64,000 nucleotides of DNA from Siphonodentalium dalli (GCA_032622095.1 CP136063.1:186546248-186610247); one strand, 5' to 3'. Counted from the first letter of the stretch, positions 10,376 through 21,989 are shown. The notes: generated from the letters alone by a model not told the origin. Program-made: numbers and translations.

Positions 10376-11701
10376 ATTGTTTAGTCTTGTCGTCTGCATG
10401 TATTTACATGCTTTTGTCTTTATACCTGATTGCAATTAAGGTTCATGCTTTATAGTTCAGTCGACTGGCTTCCATCAATATCACAAATTAATTTCAATAT
10501 GGTTCACTTTCATCTTTTGATATCCATATTTCCAAGAAAAATAATCTTAAAAAAAACGAACAATTAAACAAAAACAATTGAAAATATTACTTCAATGCAA
10601 TAAATTCTTACATGTTTATAGTTCTTTATTCATCATAATGGCATTCATATTGATAAATTATTGTATCTGTTGATAGTTTACAAGGCTGTTTGTGAGATTG
10701 GAAAAATTGTTTCAAGATTTCAAGAATAGTGTGTAGTGAAATGTTATCTATGGACAGTTACATAAACAATTCTAGTATCCAGTGCTCAGTTCTAAACTTG
10801 GTTGAAATCAAGATTTTCATTTACATCCAAATTCTAGTCCCCAGCATAGACCATGGTTTTTTTCTTACTAATATCTCAATTCAATTTGAGATTTTTTTTT
10901 TATGAAACCTCTGACACCAAGCATCTGTTTATTTCTCAAAATACAGAATCAAGCCTTGAAACATTTTAAGAATTTTCCACAATTAGTCAGTTATTAAACC
11001 CTTATATTATTAAATCAATTCTCCCATTCAATTGTAAAAGAACACATTGGAATGATCAATTATTCATACATGAAACAGTCACACTGTCACTCATATTTCT
11101 AATTATCCATTGATCAAGTGGCATCATCAATTCATCGTTTTTGATTGGCTAGTGGTAACTGATCATGCAGTTGACAAGTGTGCTATAACACTTAAATGCT
11201 ATTTTAAATTTCATTTCTTTGCAAATTGTAGCATGAGTCTTGTTGATTCTCTAGGTACTTGTATGCTGAGGGTTAGCAATACTGCTATCAGAAGGACAGT
11301 CCTACTGAAGGAACTCTGATCAATGCAACATCAATATTCTCTTTTAAATCGTATGATAGTCTTCATGTATATTTTAGGCACGCAGTACTTGTATATAGGT
11401 ATGGTCACATCACTTGAGGCTGCTGTCATTTCTGTAGTGGAAAGCAATCAAGAAATTTAGGTTATCGAGAAATAAACTTAATGGCTAAACGTGCGACAAC
11501 CAGTTGTTTTATAGTATTCCATGGATTCACAATTATATAACTTTATCAGTGATGGATTCAAATGTCTACATGCAACAACATAGTTCTCATCTTATTGTTC
11601 TGTTAAAATGTGTGATGTAAATTGCCAGTTTGTATTCAAAACTTTGAATATTTTCATTTCATTATTGTGAACATTCTTGTCTAATTCTGGTTCATTACAT
11701 A
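10376..11701. other. Non-coding, no recognised element
   Basis: AT-rich sequence without a supportable gene. A 69-codon frame at 11110-11319 has no homology I recognise and no coding signature. A block at 11602-11690 (starting TTAAAATGTGTGATGTAAA) recurs in direct orientation at 13855-13940. Confidence 0.5.
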
Positions 11702-11905
11702 CTGTAATGTCCTAAATAATCGACTCCTTAACCACAGCAGAATTATGGGTCAATTTTCATGATTTAGTCGGAAATATGGCTTGTTGCCATTCATCGGAAA
11801 GCTCTCAGCGAGATGTATGGCAACAAGCCATATTTGCTACTAAATCCTGAAAAATTACCTATAATTCTGCTGTGGTTAAGGAGTCGATTATTTAGGGCAT
11901 TACTG
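11702..11905. mobile_element. Palindromic TA-flanked MITE, copy 1
   Basis: Flanked by TA. Ends CTGTAATGTCCTAAATAATC and its inverted partner GGGCATTACTG. The whole element is a near-perfect palindrome around GAAAGCTCTCAGCGAGA. CAGT-type ends with a TA duplication fit Tc1/mariner-derived MITEs. Eight copies lie in this window. Confidence 0.8.
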
Positions 11906-12543
11906 TATCAGGCTGTGAGGAACTGATATATCTGTGATGTTGGAAAATTTGTCACCTCAGTGAAAATGTCACACTATATCCAGGCTTGATTAAATCATCA
12001 CTTCACAGGCAATGATGATGGTACAGTAATGCCCGAAGTATATGACCCTTTAACCACAGGAGAATTATGGGAAATTTTTCAGGATTTAGTAGGAAATATG
12101 GCTTGATGCCATTCATCGGAAAGCTTTTGGTGAGAGCTTTCCGATGAATGGCAACAAGCCATATTTCCAACTAAATCCTGAAAAATTACCCATAATTCTG
12201 CTGTGGTTAAGGAGTCGATTATTTAGGGCATTACTGTATCAGGCTGTGAGGAACTGATATATCTGTGATGTTGGAAAATTTGTCACCTCAGTGAAAATGT
12301 CACACTATATCCAGGCTTGATTAAATCATCACTTCACAGGCAATGATGATGGTACAGTAATGCCCGAAGTATATGACCCTTTAACCACAGGAGAATTATG
12401 GGAAATTTTTCAGGATTTAGTAGGAAATATGGCTTGATGCCATTCATCGGAAAGCTTTTGGTGAGAGCTTTCCGATGAATGGCAACAAGCCATATTTCCG
12501 ACTAAATCCTGAAAAATTACCCATAATTCTGATGTGGTTAAGG
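11882..12543 (+). repeat. Two-copy tandem duplication, period 331 bp
   Basis: GAGTCGATTATTTAGGGC at 11881/11882 recurs at 12212. The next ~330 bases (half a MITE, a 120-base non-MITE linker containing CCTCAGTGAAAATGTCACAC, half a MITE) repeat almost without change. The unit boundaries fall inside the MITE arms, which points to unequal exchange between neighbouring MITEs. Confidence 0.85.
12024..12236. mobile_element. Palindromic TA-flanked MITE, copy 2
   Basis: 213 bp, TA on both sides, ends CAGTAATGCCCGAAGT and GGGCATTACTG. Inverted arms are joined at AAAGCTTTTGGTGAGAGC. It shares private substitutions with copy 3 (GACCCTTTAACCACAGGAG), because the two arose by the 331-bp tandem duplication. 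Confidence 0.85.
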
Positions 12544-12567
12544 AGTCGATTATTTAGGGCAATACTG
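12355..12567. mobile_element. Palindromic TA-flanked MITE, copy 3
   Basis: 213 bp and nearly identical to copy 2, with TA flanks and ends CAGTAATGCCCGAAGT and GGGCAATACTG. It differs by a few bases, for example CTGATGTGG where copy 2 has CTGCTGTGG. Confidence 0.85.
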
Positions 12568-12802
12568 TAGCTTTATCACTGAAGGATTCAAATATCTACA
12601 TGCAATAACATAAGGCGTGTTCAGATGATCCGTTGCGTTAAAATTGAAGCACAGACAATAACACTAAGTTGTTTTGACGGCTGCAATGCATCTGTTACAT
12701 TGTGTTCGTTAACGCATGTACACAAAGGAGAGATTCTATGTACTGTAAGCAGCAATGCATACCTAATATTAAGCACGTCATAACGTTTTTTGTTTTCAAT
12801 CA

Positions 12803-13062
12803 TTACCCCCTTACATGAAGGGAGTTTCCTGAAATTTTACGAACACCCTGTGCGAATGCATTCTCTTATATATGCGAGTCTCCCACAGGGAGCTCGCATA
12901 TATAAGAGAATACACTGGCCAAACAATATTTACCCTTACCTTGTAAGTCAGTGCATTTTCTTATATATATGCGAGGCTCCCTATGGGAGACTCCCATATA
13001 GAAGAGAATGCACTGGCAAGTATCTTTAATTCTGCATCAGCGCAGCTCCTGTCATGAAAGTG
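12803..13062. mobile_element. MITE with GTCATGAAAGTG|TTAA end and double palindrome
   Basis: The right end GTCATGAAAGTG is followed by TTAA (13063-13066); the left end is degenerate (CCCTTACATGAAGGG). Inside are two hairpins built from AATGCATTCTCTTATATATG and its complement around CTCCC-(A/T)-GGGAG. Related copies: 16335-16545, 18494-18704 and 33939-34113. TTAA with CCCTTTCATGAC-like ends again suggests the piggyBac class. Confidence 0.65.
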
Positions 13063-13548
13063 TTAAATGATGCTGGCTGCAGGGGCCTGCGAAGCTTTCC
13101 AGATTTATTTTGATTCGCAAATCAACGTGTCGATTTGATTCAATTCGATCATAGGATTAATATATTTTCCAATCCCCCTTGTCGTTCTTGTGGGTGAAAA
13201 TGAATGCGAGGTTAAGGATGCCTTGTTCTAAATTTCCAATCTATCTGTAGGTCTATTAGAATATAATGGCAATAATGCCTGAAATTTTAACCTAGTTCGT
13301 TGTTTTTATTTGTAAATACTTCCCAACAACGTGACAGTAATATAATGTATTTCTATGTATTGGGAGACATTGGAAATAGCTAAAACATTTTAGGAAGGCA
13401 AACAATCTTGATTAATCAGAGATATGTTTGCCTAGACATACTTGACCTGTACATGCAAACTTACAATAGAATTCGCCAGTGGGCCTCATACATTGTAAAA
13501 CACGCTCCATCACCTATCCGATGCATGCCTTTGTAATTACAAATGTAG

Positions 13549-13685
13549 TTGCCATTCATCGGAAAGCTCTCACTGAGAGTGAGAGCTTTCCGATGAATGG
13601 CAACAAGCCATATTTCCGACTAAATCCTGAAAAGTTACCCATAATTCTTCTGTGGTTAAGAAGTCGATTATTTAGAGCATTACTG
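13549..13685. mobile_element. Palindromic TA-flanked MITE, copy 4 (left arm truncated)
   Basis: Keeps the central hairpin (CATCGGAAAGCTCTCACTGA and partner) and the full right arm to GCATTACTG|TA, but the left arm is only about 30 bases long. A 99-codon frame reads through it by chance and is not a gene. Confidence 0.75.
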
Positions 13686-13689
13686 TATA

Positions 13690-14263
13690 TTGATTTGCAA
13701 CATTGCATTTATTCCAATATCAAACTTATAGGCTGCAATCTGAAGCTCTGCGTTATAAAACACAACGCACCTGTGTGAATGATTTAACATAACAGATTGT
13801 GTCATCGCAACTCACCAACACATCGCAATCGTCAGTTTTCATCCCATAGTTCCATTAAAATGTGTGATGTAAAGTGCCAGTTTGTATTCAAAACTTTGAA
13901 TATTTTCATTTTATTGTGAACATTCTTATCTCATTCTTGTTGATAACATCACTTTATCAGTGATGGATTCAAATGTCCACCTGCAATGATATAGTTCTCA
14001 TCTCATTTAGTGATATTCTGTTGGCGAATTGTGAAATAAATTGGCCATAGATTCCCAAGATTGCTTTTAAAGGCTCGCTTAATTATCTGGGCCATATATA
14101 ACCCTTTCTATACTGAATGGATTCTCCCACTTCTTTACAAGTCGGGCACATATTCCATAGAATATTTAAAAACCTTTGTACAAAGATGTTTTTAAGATGA
14201 TCAGCCTTCAACATATACATGTATCTTTTGACATTATACAATAGAGAGATTCCGGGGCAGTTA
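13690..14263. other. Non-coding; includes a diverged repeat block
   Basis: 13855-13990 repeats the 11535-11690 sequence (GTGTGATGTAAA, CAAAACTTTGAATATTTTC, CTTTATCAGTGATGGATTC) in rearranged order. At 14096 there is a solo TTAACCCTTTCTATACTGAA-like end of the MITE family seen at 9464. No gene is supported. Confidence 0.5.
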
Positions 14264-14267
14264 TTAA

Positions 14268-14716
14268 AGATGCATAATCCGAATTAACACTCGCAAATTA
14301 CTAATCCCTTGGCTTCGGGTTGGGGGGGGGGGGGGGGTCAAAAATATTTGATTAGAGTCGAAGAACCCACCCATCAAAGTCCAGAGTGATCAGATATATT
14401 TATTTTTCACCACCGATATTTTTTAGTAAACGGTCAACAAGAAATTACTTTCATCAAATTGCGGATGAAGATGGATAACTCTAAAATAAAGTGCCTTTTT
14501 TGTGTCAGATATTTGACAAACCGGCAAAATTTTGTGGAACAAAACACTGAACAAAATGATGATAAATAACAGGTTTTGGGCAATTTTATATTATAGTTGA
14601 CTGGCTAGCATTATTTTTGGGAAATTAATCGATTCTGATAACTGAAGCGGCATTTAAAAAAACATTTGTTATTGGAATTTGATGATATGGGGACCATCAA
14701 ATCGGATTGAGTACTT
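14268..14716. mobile_element. TTAA-flanked long-TIR element (AGGTACTC family), copy 1
   Basis: TTAA at 14264-14267 and 14717-14720. The left end is AGATGCATAAT and the right end (reversed) is AAGTACTCAATCCGATTTG. It contains the family body (CTTGGCTTCGGG, AATATTTGATTAGAGTCG, ACCCACCCATCAAAG) and a 16-base G run at about 14322. It shares its AGATGCAT subterminus with 21325-21715, defining a subfamily. Confidence 0.7.
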
Positions 14717-14720
14717 TTAA

Positions 14721-15512
14721 CAGAGTTGAGGTGGGGTGAAAGTCTATTTAAAGCCAATGGTGGTTTGCACTCCAAAATACACCTAATAATATTCGCCTTT
14801 TATTTTTTCCCTAACTGATCTACCGTTCTGTGATCATTTTATGTCTCAGAAAGGACGCATTGAAGTTATAAAAAATACAACTTCTAACACAAAAATTGGC
14901 CCCAAGCAAAAACTGCCATTTTTATTCATGGGAATTCTGGAATTGGAAATGGAATGAAGCACGACTGTCCAGAAAAGGTATATTACGTTATCTTAACATG
15001 AAACTATTTTAAAACTCATGCACTGCATTCTCTTCTTTATTCGTCAAAATTCACCATAAACACTTCATGTGACAGCTCTAGATTTCCGTCTACAGTTGTA
15101 ATTTTTACGCGACTGCTGATTTATAAAATTGAACAGACACAAACAAATAGATCTCTAATTTGTAAAAACAATATAAGAAACAAAACACGTTTCAGCAGTA
15201 TGTCAAAAACAAATTTCGGGAATCTTTCAAGTACTAGTAGGTATGTTTGGAGATACCTCCTACCAAATTATGTATAAAAAAAAATTCTGATTCGAACAAG
15301 TCATGTCAGTTCAAATACAATTTTCTAATTGTTTGATTGTGCATGATTGATTGTTGATCAAAACCTCATTTAATGATTCAGTGTCAACTTTCCGGAAAGA
15401 ACAAAAACAATGTATATCGTTGTGCTTTTAGCATGGACCAGCAAGAATGTGGGTAGACAGGCTTTGATCATGGGTTTCTAGCTATGAATTTCAACCAAAC
15501 CCTTTCCACTTT
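14721..15512. other. Non-coding, nothing recognised
   Basis: AT-rich; no frame longer than about 60 codons with coding character, no known repeat edge and no splice pattern that I would trust. Confidence 0.45.
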
Positions 15513-15520
15513 GAAGCAGA

Positions 15521-15669
15521 CAAGCCTTGAAATAGTGTGTCTGTCATTTGCAGAATGAGGTCCCCAGAAGGTGAATTTAGTGATGCTACCCCACATAGTG
15601 GGCTAGCATCACCAAATTCACCCTCTGGGGACCTCATTCTGCAAATGACAGACACTATTTCAAGGCTTG
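15521..15669. mobile_element. Hairpin MITE with 8-bp target duplication GAAGCAGA
   Basis: The element is almost entirely an inverted repeat: CAAGCCTTGAAATAGTGTGT and its complement at the two ends, meeting near CCCCACATAGTGGGC. The 8 bases GAAGCAGA flank it on both sides (15513-15520 and 15670-15677). An 8-bp duplication is the hAT habit, but the ends are not a classic CAGNG. Related copies without clear duplications: 45851-45980 and 46181-46285. Confidence 0.8.
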
Positions 15670-15677
15670 GAAGCAGA

Positions 15678-16097
15678 TCAAAATTTGCAACTCTGGCAAA
15701 TCTCATGTTCAACCCCTCTTGGACATTAGGGGATTCAAATAAACCCCCTAATGTTCCAAACTACTTGATGATTTGTAAGCAGGTCACCTTGTTGCAGTCA
15801 GATTAAATAATAAAACGTTGAAAATTGTGTGCCGGATTAATGTAATGACACATGTACATGCAATCAACAGTTGCGGCTGCATTTAAGTTAAATTTGTAGT
15901 TATAACAAATACTTTTCAGCCTTCACTGTTTTATTGACACTTGTGTTTCATTGTCTACTTGTATTATAAGTAACTCACTATCGACCTCTCAGCCACATGA
16001 CACAAGGATATCTACATAGTTTTTATCAAGGATACACACCTACAATCTTTACACTCACTACAATCGCTTGAAGTGAAGTCTCTCTATTGAAAAAAAT
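15678..16097. other. Non-coding, nothing recognised
   Basis: No ORF, repeat edge or RNA gene is supported. AT-rich spacer before the 16.1/18.3 kb tandem duplication. Confidence 0.45.
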
Positions 16098-17726
16098 TTA
16101 CTTTTAAAGCGACTGCAAAACCTCAATTTTTAGTTTTGTTCATAATCTTGAAACATGCTTCCTTTGTTTATAGATTTATATTAATTTTCATCATTAGTTT
16201 GTTATCTTAATATGCTTATGTATATATGTATAATCATTAAATGACTATTCACCTGGGAAAGACTTAATTTATACCAATTCCACCAAATTTTTCCCCACCC
16301 CCAAGCTTCGCTCTCATTTTGTTCATTAATCCAAATATTTTACCCTTCCATGATTGGAGCTTTCTGAAATTTTGCAAAAACCCTGTGCCAATGCATTCTT
16401 TTATATATGCTAGTCTCCCATAGGGAGCCTCGCATATATAAGAGAATACATTGGCCAAAAATATTGACCTTGACATTGTAAGCCATCCAGTCATAGTGAT
16501 TTTTAATGCTGCATCAGCGCAGCTCCTGTCAGGAAATGGTCAAATTAAAAAATTAAAATTTGAGGCTCTTATTCCACAGATGAGTTTATATATAGTCCAA
16601 GTAGTTTATACCAGGTCATTGATCGAATAGACATTGCTGTGGCATAGGGTTATCCAATCAAGAGGAGTTGACGGTGCTCACACATCGACTTCTATAGTAG
16701 GCCGTCGATCACAGCATGCCATGTGAAGGTACCTTGTTTTTAAGCAGCTACCAAATAAACTACCTGGTTTATAACATAAAGCCAGTTGGTAAATTATGAG
16801 CCCATGTGTCTCATGAGTGCTGTATCAAATTCGGTCACACGTCCCCCCGAATAAGGTGGCTTTACTTGAGTGGTGGCTTAATTGTTATATGTACAATTAT
16901 ATGATCTACAATTATACCTTCTAGATCAATTATATGTCTGTCTGTGGACACGTCACATGTGATCCAATGTGGTAACTTTCCATCCATACCGTGGACATGT
17001 GCTACCCAACGCAATAACTTGAATATTTGTTATCTGATTGTGTTCATATTTTATGTGCAGGATTATGACGACACACACAGACACACCCCTCACCTATTTG
17101 TTATTCGAGCCGACCTCGATATTCAAATTCAATTTGACTTTGAAACAACAATGGGAACGTAATGCATTTGTCGGTAACATTTAAATAGTCAAAACTACTG
17201 CGAAGTATAACTAGTAGATATACTCGTAATTATTCCCTCATGATATGCTGTTTTAAGTTAACTTCTAACACTCTTGTTTCTCGACACAAATATTACAGCT
17301 TATAATTATTCCGGGACTTTCAGTCGGAGACAGAAAGATACTTAAATAAAAGGTCGGCCGACCACAGTGTCCCCCGAAAACGTGGCAAGTCGATGCCGCT
17401 TTGTTAAAGAGATTAAGTCGAAAAGGGTTTTATAAAGGGTTTTTTGTAAAAAAAAAAAATTCCGTCATCTATATACATGTTGCACATCTCCAATATGTGG
17501 GTAGTACTCTGAAGTTTCAAATATCTATGATCAAAACTGTAGGAGGAGTTGATACAGAAAATTCTAAAAAATGTTGAAATTTTCAAGTCGAAAAGGGTTA
17601 ATAACTCCATCAAAAAAATATTTTTGCGTCATCTATATACATGTTGCACATCTTCAATATATGGGCAACAATATTCTGAAGTTTAAAATCTCTAAGATGA
17701 GAACTGTAGGAGTTTATTACACCATG
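16098..17726 (+). repeat. Segmental tandem duplication, unit 1
   Basis: Matches 18257-19882 in direct orientation with an offset of 2159 bases at the start and about 2152 near the end. Identity is very high over the first 1.3 kb (only scattered changes such as GTCACACG versus GTAACACG, plus small indels) and lower over the enclosed family Z element. Both copies carry a degenerate piggyBac-like MITE with the TATATATGC-AGTCTCCC hairpin. The 70-76 codon frames duplicated with it show no coding signature. Confidence 0.9.
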
Positions 17727-17777
17727 AAGGTACTCAAAAGTGTGACGGACAGAGCCCATTAATTTTTCGGGGGACAA
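17349..17777 (+). mobile_element. Family Z hairpin-ended element
   Basis: The left terminus AGGTCGGCCGACCACAGTGT runs on into CCCCCGAAAA. Two internal units carry CATCTATATACATGTTGCAC and ACTGTAGGAGGAGTTGAT. The right end keeps GTGTGACGGACAGAGCCC and TTTTTCGGGGGACAAT; one arm of the right hairpin seems lost. The left terminus contains a perfect 12-base palindrome, GGTCGGCCGACC. Confidence 0.65.
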
Positions 17778-17779
17778 TC

Positions 17780-18256
17780 ATACTTCACATTCGATGACTT
17801 ATCATTATTTAATTGTGAACTTTGCTCTGTTTGACTTGCAGTTAGTTGTTAAACCCATGTGCTACATGTTGGTCCTCCACAACAGTGCAGGTAAAATACC
17901 TTTGACCAATTGTCCATTTAATTTTAGAGAGAACCCTAATAACATAATTCCATCCACCCCATAGACACATGCTATCTGATGTAATAACTCAAATATTTCT
18001 CATCTGACACTGGTCTGACCATCCTCATATTTAGCTCAACTTTACTTTATAAAGTTTGAGATATTGCCATGGGTTGTTCATCAGTGCATGGATGCGTCTT
18101 ATCTACAATTTCCTTTGGCACAACCAACAGGCCACATCCCTCATCCGATCATCACCAACCTTCATACGGATCATCGGGGTGACCTCTAGATTGGAGATTA
18201 CCATTTATTTTCTGAATTTCATTGAAAAACATGGCTGCCAGTGGCCAACTTTTAAA
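17780..18256. other. Spacer between the tandem segmental copies
   Basis: No gene is supported. A 78-codon frame here has no recognisable homology and no splice context. It includes CATGTTGGTCCTCCACAACA-like and GACCTCTAGATTGG stretches not seen elsewhere in the window. Confidence 0.4.
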
Positions 18257-19882
18257 TTACTTTTAAAGCGACTGCAAAACCTCAATTTTTAGTTTTGTTC
18301 ATAATCTTGAAACATGCTTCCTTTGTTTATAGATTTATATTAATTTTCATCATTAGTTTGTTATCTTAATATGCTTATGTATATATGTATAATCATTAAA
18401 TGACTATTCACCTGGGAAAGACTTAATTTATACCAATTCCACCAAATTTTTCCCCACCCCCAAGCTTTGCTCTCATTTTGTTCATTAAGCCAAATATTTT
18501 ACCCTTCCATGATTGGAGCTTTCTGAAATTTTGCAAAAACCCTGTGCCAATGCATTCTTTTATATATGCTAGTCTCCCATAGGGAGCCTCGCATATATAA
18601 GAGAATACATTGGCCAAAAATATTGACCTTGACATTGTAAGCCATCCAGTCATAGTGATTTTTAATGCTGCATCAGCGCAGCTCCTGTCAGGAAATGGTC
18701 AAATTAAAAAAATAAAATTTGAGGCTCTTATTCCACAGATGAGTTTATATATAGTCCAAGTAGTTTATACCAGGTCATTGATCGAATAGACATTGCTGTG
18801 GCATAGGGTTATCCAATCAAGAGGAGTTGACGGTGCTCACACATCGACTTCTATAGTAGGCCGTCGATCACAGCATGCCATGTGAAGGTACCTTGTTTTT
18901 AAGCAGCTACCAAATAAACTACCTGGTTTATAACATAAAGCCAGTTGGTAAATTATGAGCCCATGTGTCTTATGAGTGCTGTATCAAATTCGGTAACACG
19001 TCCCCCGAATAAGGTGGCTTTACTTGACTGGTGGCTTAATTGTTATATGTACAATTATATGATCTACAATTATACCTTCTAGATCAATTATATGTCTGTC
19101 TGTGGACACGTCACATGTGATCCAATGTGGTAACTTTCCAGTCATACCGTGGACATGTGCTACCCAACGCAATAACTTGAATATTTTTTATCTGATCGTG
19201 TTCATATTTTATGTGCAGGATTATGACGACACACACAGACACACCCCTCACCTATTTGTTATTCGAGCTGACCTCGATATTCAAATTCAATTTGAAACAA
19301 CAATGGGAACGTAATGCATTTGTCGGTAACATTTAAATAGTCAAAACTACTGTGAAGTATAACTAGTAGATATACTCGTAATTATTCCCTCATGATATGC
19401 TGTTTTAAGTTAACTTCTAACACTCTTGTTTCTCGACCACAAATATAACAACTTATAATTATTCCGGGACTTTCAGTCGGAGACAGAAAGATACTTAAAT
19501 AAAAGGTCAGCCGACCACAGTGTCCCCCGAAAACGTGGCAAGTCGATGCCGCTTTGTTAGAGAAATTTTAAAAAATGTTGAAATTTACTAAGTCGAAAAG
19601 GGTTAATAACTCTGTAAAAAACAAAAAAAATTCAGTCATCTATATACATGTTGCACATCTCCAATATGTGGGTAACAGTACTCTGAAGTTACTGTAGGAG
19701 GTGTTGATTACACCATGAAGGTACCCTCATACAGAAAATTATAAGTTGAAAAGGGTTACTAACTTTGTCAAAAATATATTTTTGCGTCATCTATATACAT
19801 GTTGCACATCTTCAATATATGGGCAACAATATTCTGAAGTTTCAAATCTCTAGGATAAAAACTGTAGGAGTTTATTACACCA
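18257..19882 (+). repeat. Segmental tandem duplication, unit 2
   Basis: Second copy of 16098-17726. It ends near TTTATTACACCAC at 19882, followed by sequence not in unit 1 (TACCCGGCGTTGCCCAGG). Small differences, such as 9 bases lost in CAATTT(GACTTTG)AAACAAC, show independent decay since duplication. Confidence 0.9.
19501..19882 (+). mobile_element. Family Z element, right end lost
   Basis: The left end AGGTCAGCCGACCACAGTGT and two internal units match 17349 onward, but the element stops after GTAGGAGTTTATTACACCA. There is no CCGT tract or hairpin, and a different sequence (GAAGGGTTACCCGGCGTTGC) follows. Confidence 0.6.
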
Positions 19883-21320
19883 CTAGAAGGGTTACCCGGC
19901 GTTGCCCAGGTTAAAGTGATGTGAAACCCTCTGTGGATATTTGGTGGTAATAGAGAATACACTTGCTCTCAAAGTGTTACACGTGTTCTCATAAATTGTA
20001 TATCCAAATGGCATCACAAAACATTCTTATAGGTAGAGCAGGTCGGAGCGATATCATCTTCTTTATCGCGTTTAATTCACCCCACCAATAAAAAAGTAGT
20101 TATTTATTTACAAATGCGTATACTTTAGACGTTATAACATGAAACATAAACATCATAAACACATTTAGTTCGAAAAAATAAAAGATGACAATTGTGTTTT
20201 ACATATAGATGTATCAATCAATCAATTAATCAATCTAGTTTATCATATCTTCGTATAAGATCTTGAGGACACCCGGCTATCATATCTCCATGAAGATACA
20301 GATGTTTTAAAGATATGTCTAATAGATTTTATTACATGATTCTGCTCTTATTCCATTCAATAAACCCATTCTATAAATTGTGATATTAAACGTTCGTTTA
20401 ATAACAGGAAATAGTGCCAGGTGACATTTGACTTCCGGTTTGTCGTATGTTTACATTCCGTACGCTACGTCTTAAAATACAATGGCTTCCAATATTTTTC
20501 CAACAAACTATAATGAATGAAGAGTTTGAAAAGTTAAATATACGCTATTTAATACGCCAAAGAGTCATTATTTATCTGGACTATTTCTTTACGCGGACAA
20601 ATAACGCATAGTTCAGTGAAACGTCATCGCATGCCTTATAGAAGCCGATCTTATTTTCGCGTCCTGTTTGTTGATTTCAGTATGTTTCGTCGAGGTTTTG
20701 GATCATGTAATAAATAGAATCTACAACTCGTCCCCAGTTTATAGCGGAATTTACAAAACTCGTCCAGTAAATTATGTCTGAACCTCGCCAAAGGCTCGGT
20801 CCAGACCTAATTTACTGGACTCGTTTTGTAAATTCCGCTATAAACTGGGGACTCGTTGTAGATCCTCTATTTATGCTATAGCGATTTCCCCAAGGGTGCA
20901 TATTTCAGTGAAATAAAAATATATGAATATTGTTCGGAGTGTTAACATGGTCACTGTTAACTATATAAAGTATATTTGATCTCTAATTGATCTTGCATAG
21001 CCTATAATTATTTTGTGATAAAAAAGGAACAGTATAATCAGGTATAATGTGAAATTTCTCCTGAAAAGAGCCAAATTTCCTGAATTTAAAAAAAAAAAAA
21101 AAATTGAAGAAATTTTGAACATTCAGTCCTTATTAATGCGTCTGCGTATATTAGGCATACATGATATTGCAAAAACATTTTAAACTCTAACCTGTCACTG
21201 AATGAAAATATTGACCCTACCGACTAAATTGTAAGATGTGTCAAACATCTTTTCAACATTTTCATGGTCTTACCAGCCTGACATTAAAATTGTTGAATTA
21301 GAAATTAACGAGTTGTGTAG
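19883..21320. other. Non-coding stretch with one large palindrome
   Basis: Starts with TACCCGGCGTTGCCCAGG, a motif I have seen in repeats of many invertebrates. No gene is supported. The only structure I see is the palindrome at 20710-20877. A poly-A run lies at about 21090. Confidence 0.45.
20710..20877. repeat. Palindrome, arms of about 65 bases
   Basis: The left arm (ATAAATAGA, then CTACAACTCGTCCCCAGTTT, ATAGCGGAATTTACAAAAC, TCGTCCAGTAAATTA) is answered by its reverse complement, with a loop of about 30 bases around CTCGCCAAAGGCTCGG. Only a few mismatches are seen. No target duplication is evident. Probably a fold-back MITE. Confidence 0.8.
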
Positions 21321-21324
21321 TTAA

Positions 21325-21715
21325 AGGTACTCAATCTGATCCCCATATCATCAAGTTACAACATTTCTTCTTTTGTTATCAGAATCGTTTAATTACAACA
21401 AAATAATCCTAACCGCTGTCAACTATGGTATCAAATTTCCCAAAACGTGTTATTTATCAACATGTTGTTCAACGAAATATGGCCATATTATCACTTGAGT
21501 TATCCATCTTCATCCGCAATTTTGTCCAATGGATATGACGACTCTCTTTCTGGGCCAAAAATAATCACACATTTCGAGAAATAACAAATCTCAAAATTCA
21601 ATATCTGATCACTCTTGAGCTTTGATGGGTGGGTTCCTTGACTCGAATCAAATATATTTTACCCCCGAAACCAAAGAAATAGTAATTTGGGAGTGTTATT
21701 TTGGCTTATGCATCT
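21325..21715. mobile_element. TTAA-flanked long-TIR element (AGGTACTC family), copy 2
   Basis: TTAA on both sides (21321-21324 and 21716-21719). Left end AGGTACTCAATCTGATCCCC, right end GGCTTATGCATCT, with the family body reversed (GGGTGGGTTCCTTGACTCGA, ACCCCCGAAACCAAAG). The right end matches the left end of the copy at 14268, so both belong to one subfamily. Confidence 0.75.
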
Positions 21716-21989
21716 TTAAGTGCATGTATTCTGATGATGGTTTAATCTGGCTATTATATCCTGAGGCTCTTAACATTTTGTTGTTGAGCAATGGCAAACC
21801 TAAACTGAACTACCAGTTGAGTCGCTTCACAAGAGTGGTGGGAGACCGGTCCCCGGACTATAAACCTTAGTCCGAGAGCACACACATTCACACAATATTA
21901 TGAGCAGACAATAGTAGGAACGAAGGGGCAATTGCTATCCGACTATAATTTTGTGATATATTTCAACAGTTTAGAACTCTAAAGTCATA

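Noticed and set aside
16264-18653. Two identical 76-codon minus-strand frames (16264-16494, 18423-18653) as a duplicated small gene
   Set aside because: They lie in a MITE palindrome and are identical because of the segmental duplication. No coding signature or splice context.
19883-19910. TACCCGGCGTTGCCCAGG as a tRNA or SINE promoter box
   Set aside because: No second box or clover-leaf folding around it. It resembles a motif found in many invertebrate repeats but cannot be assigned.
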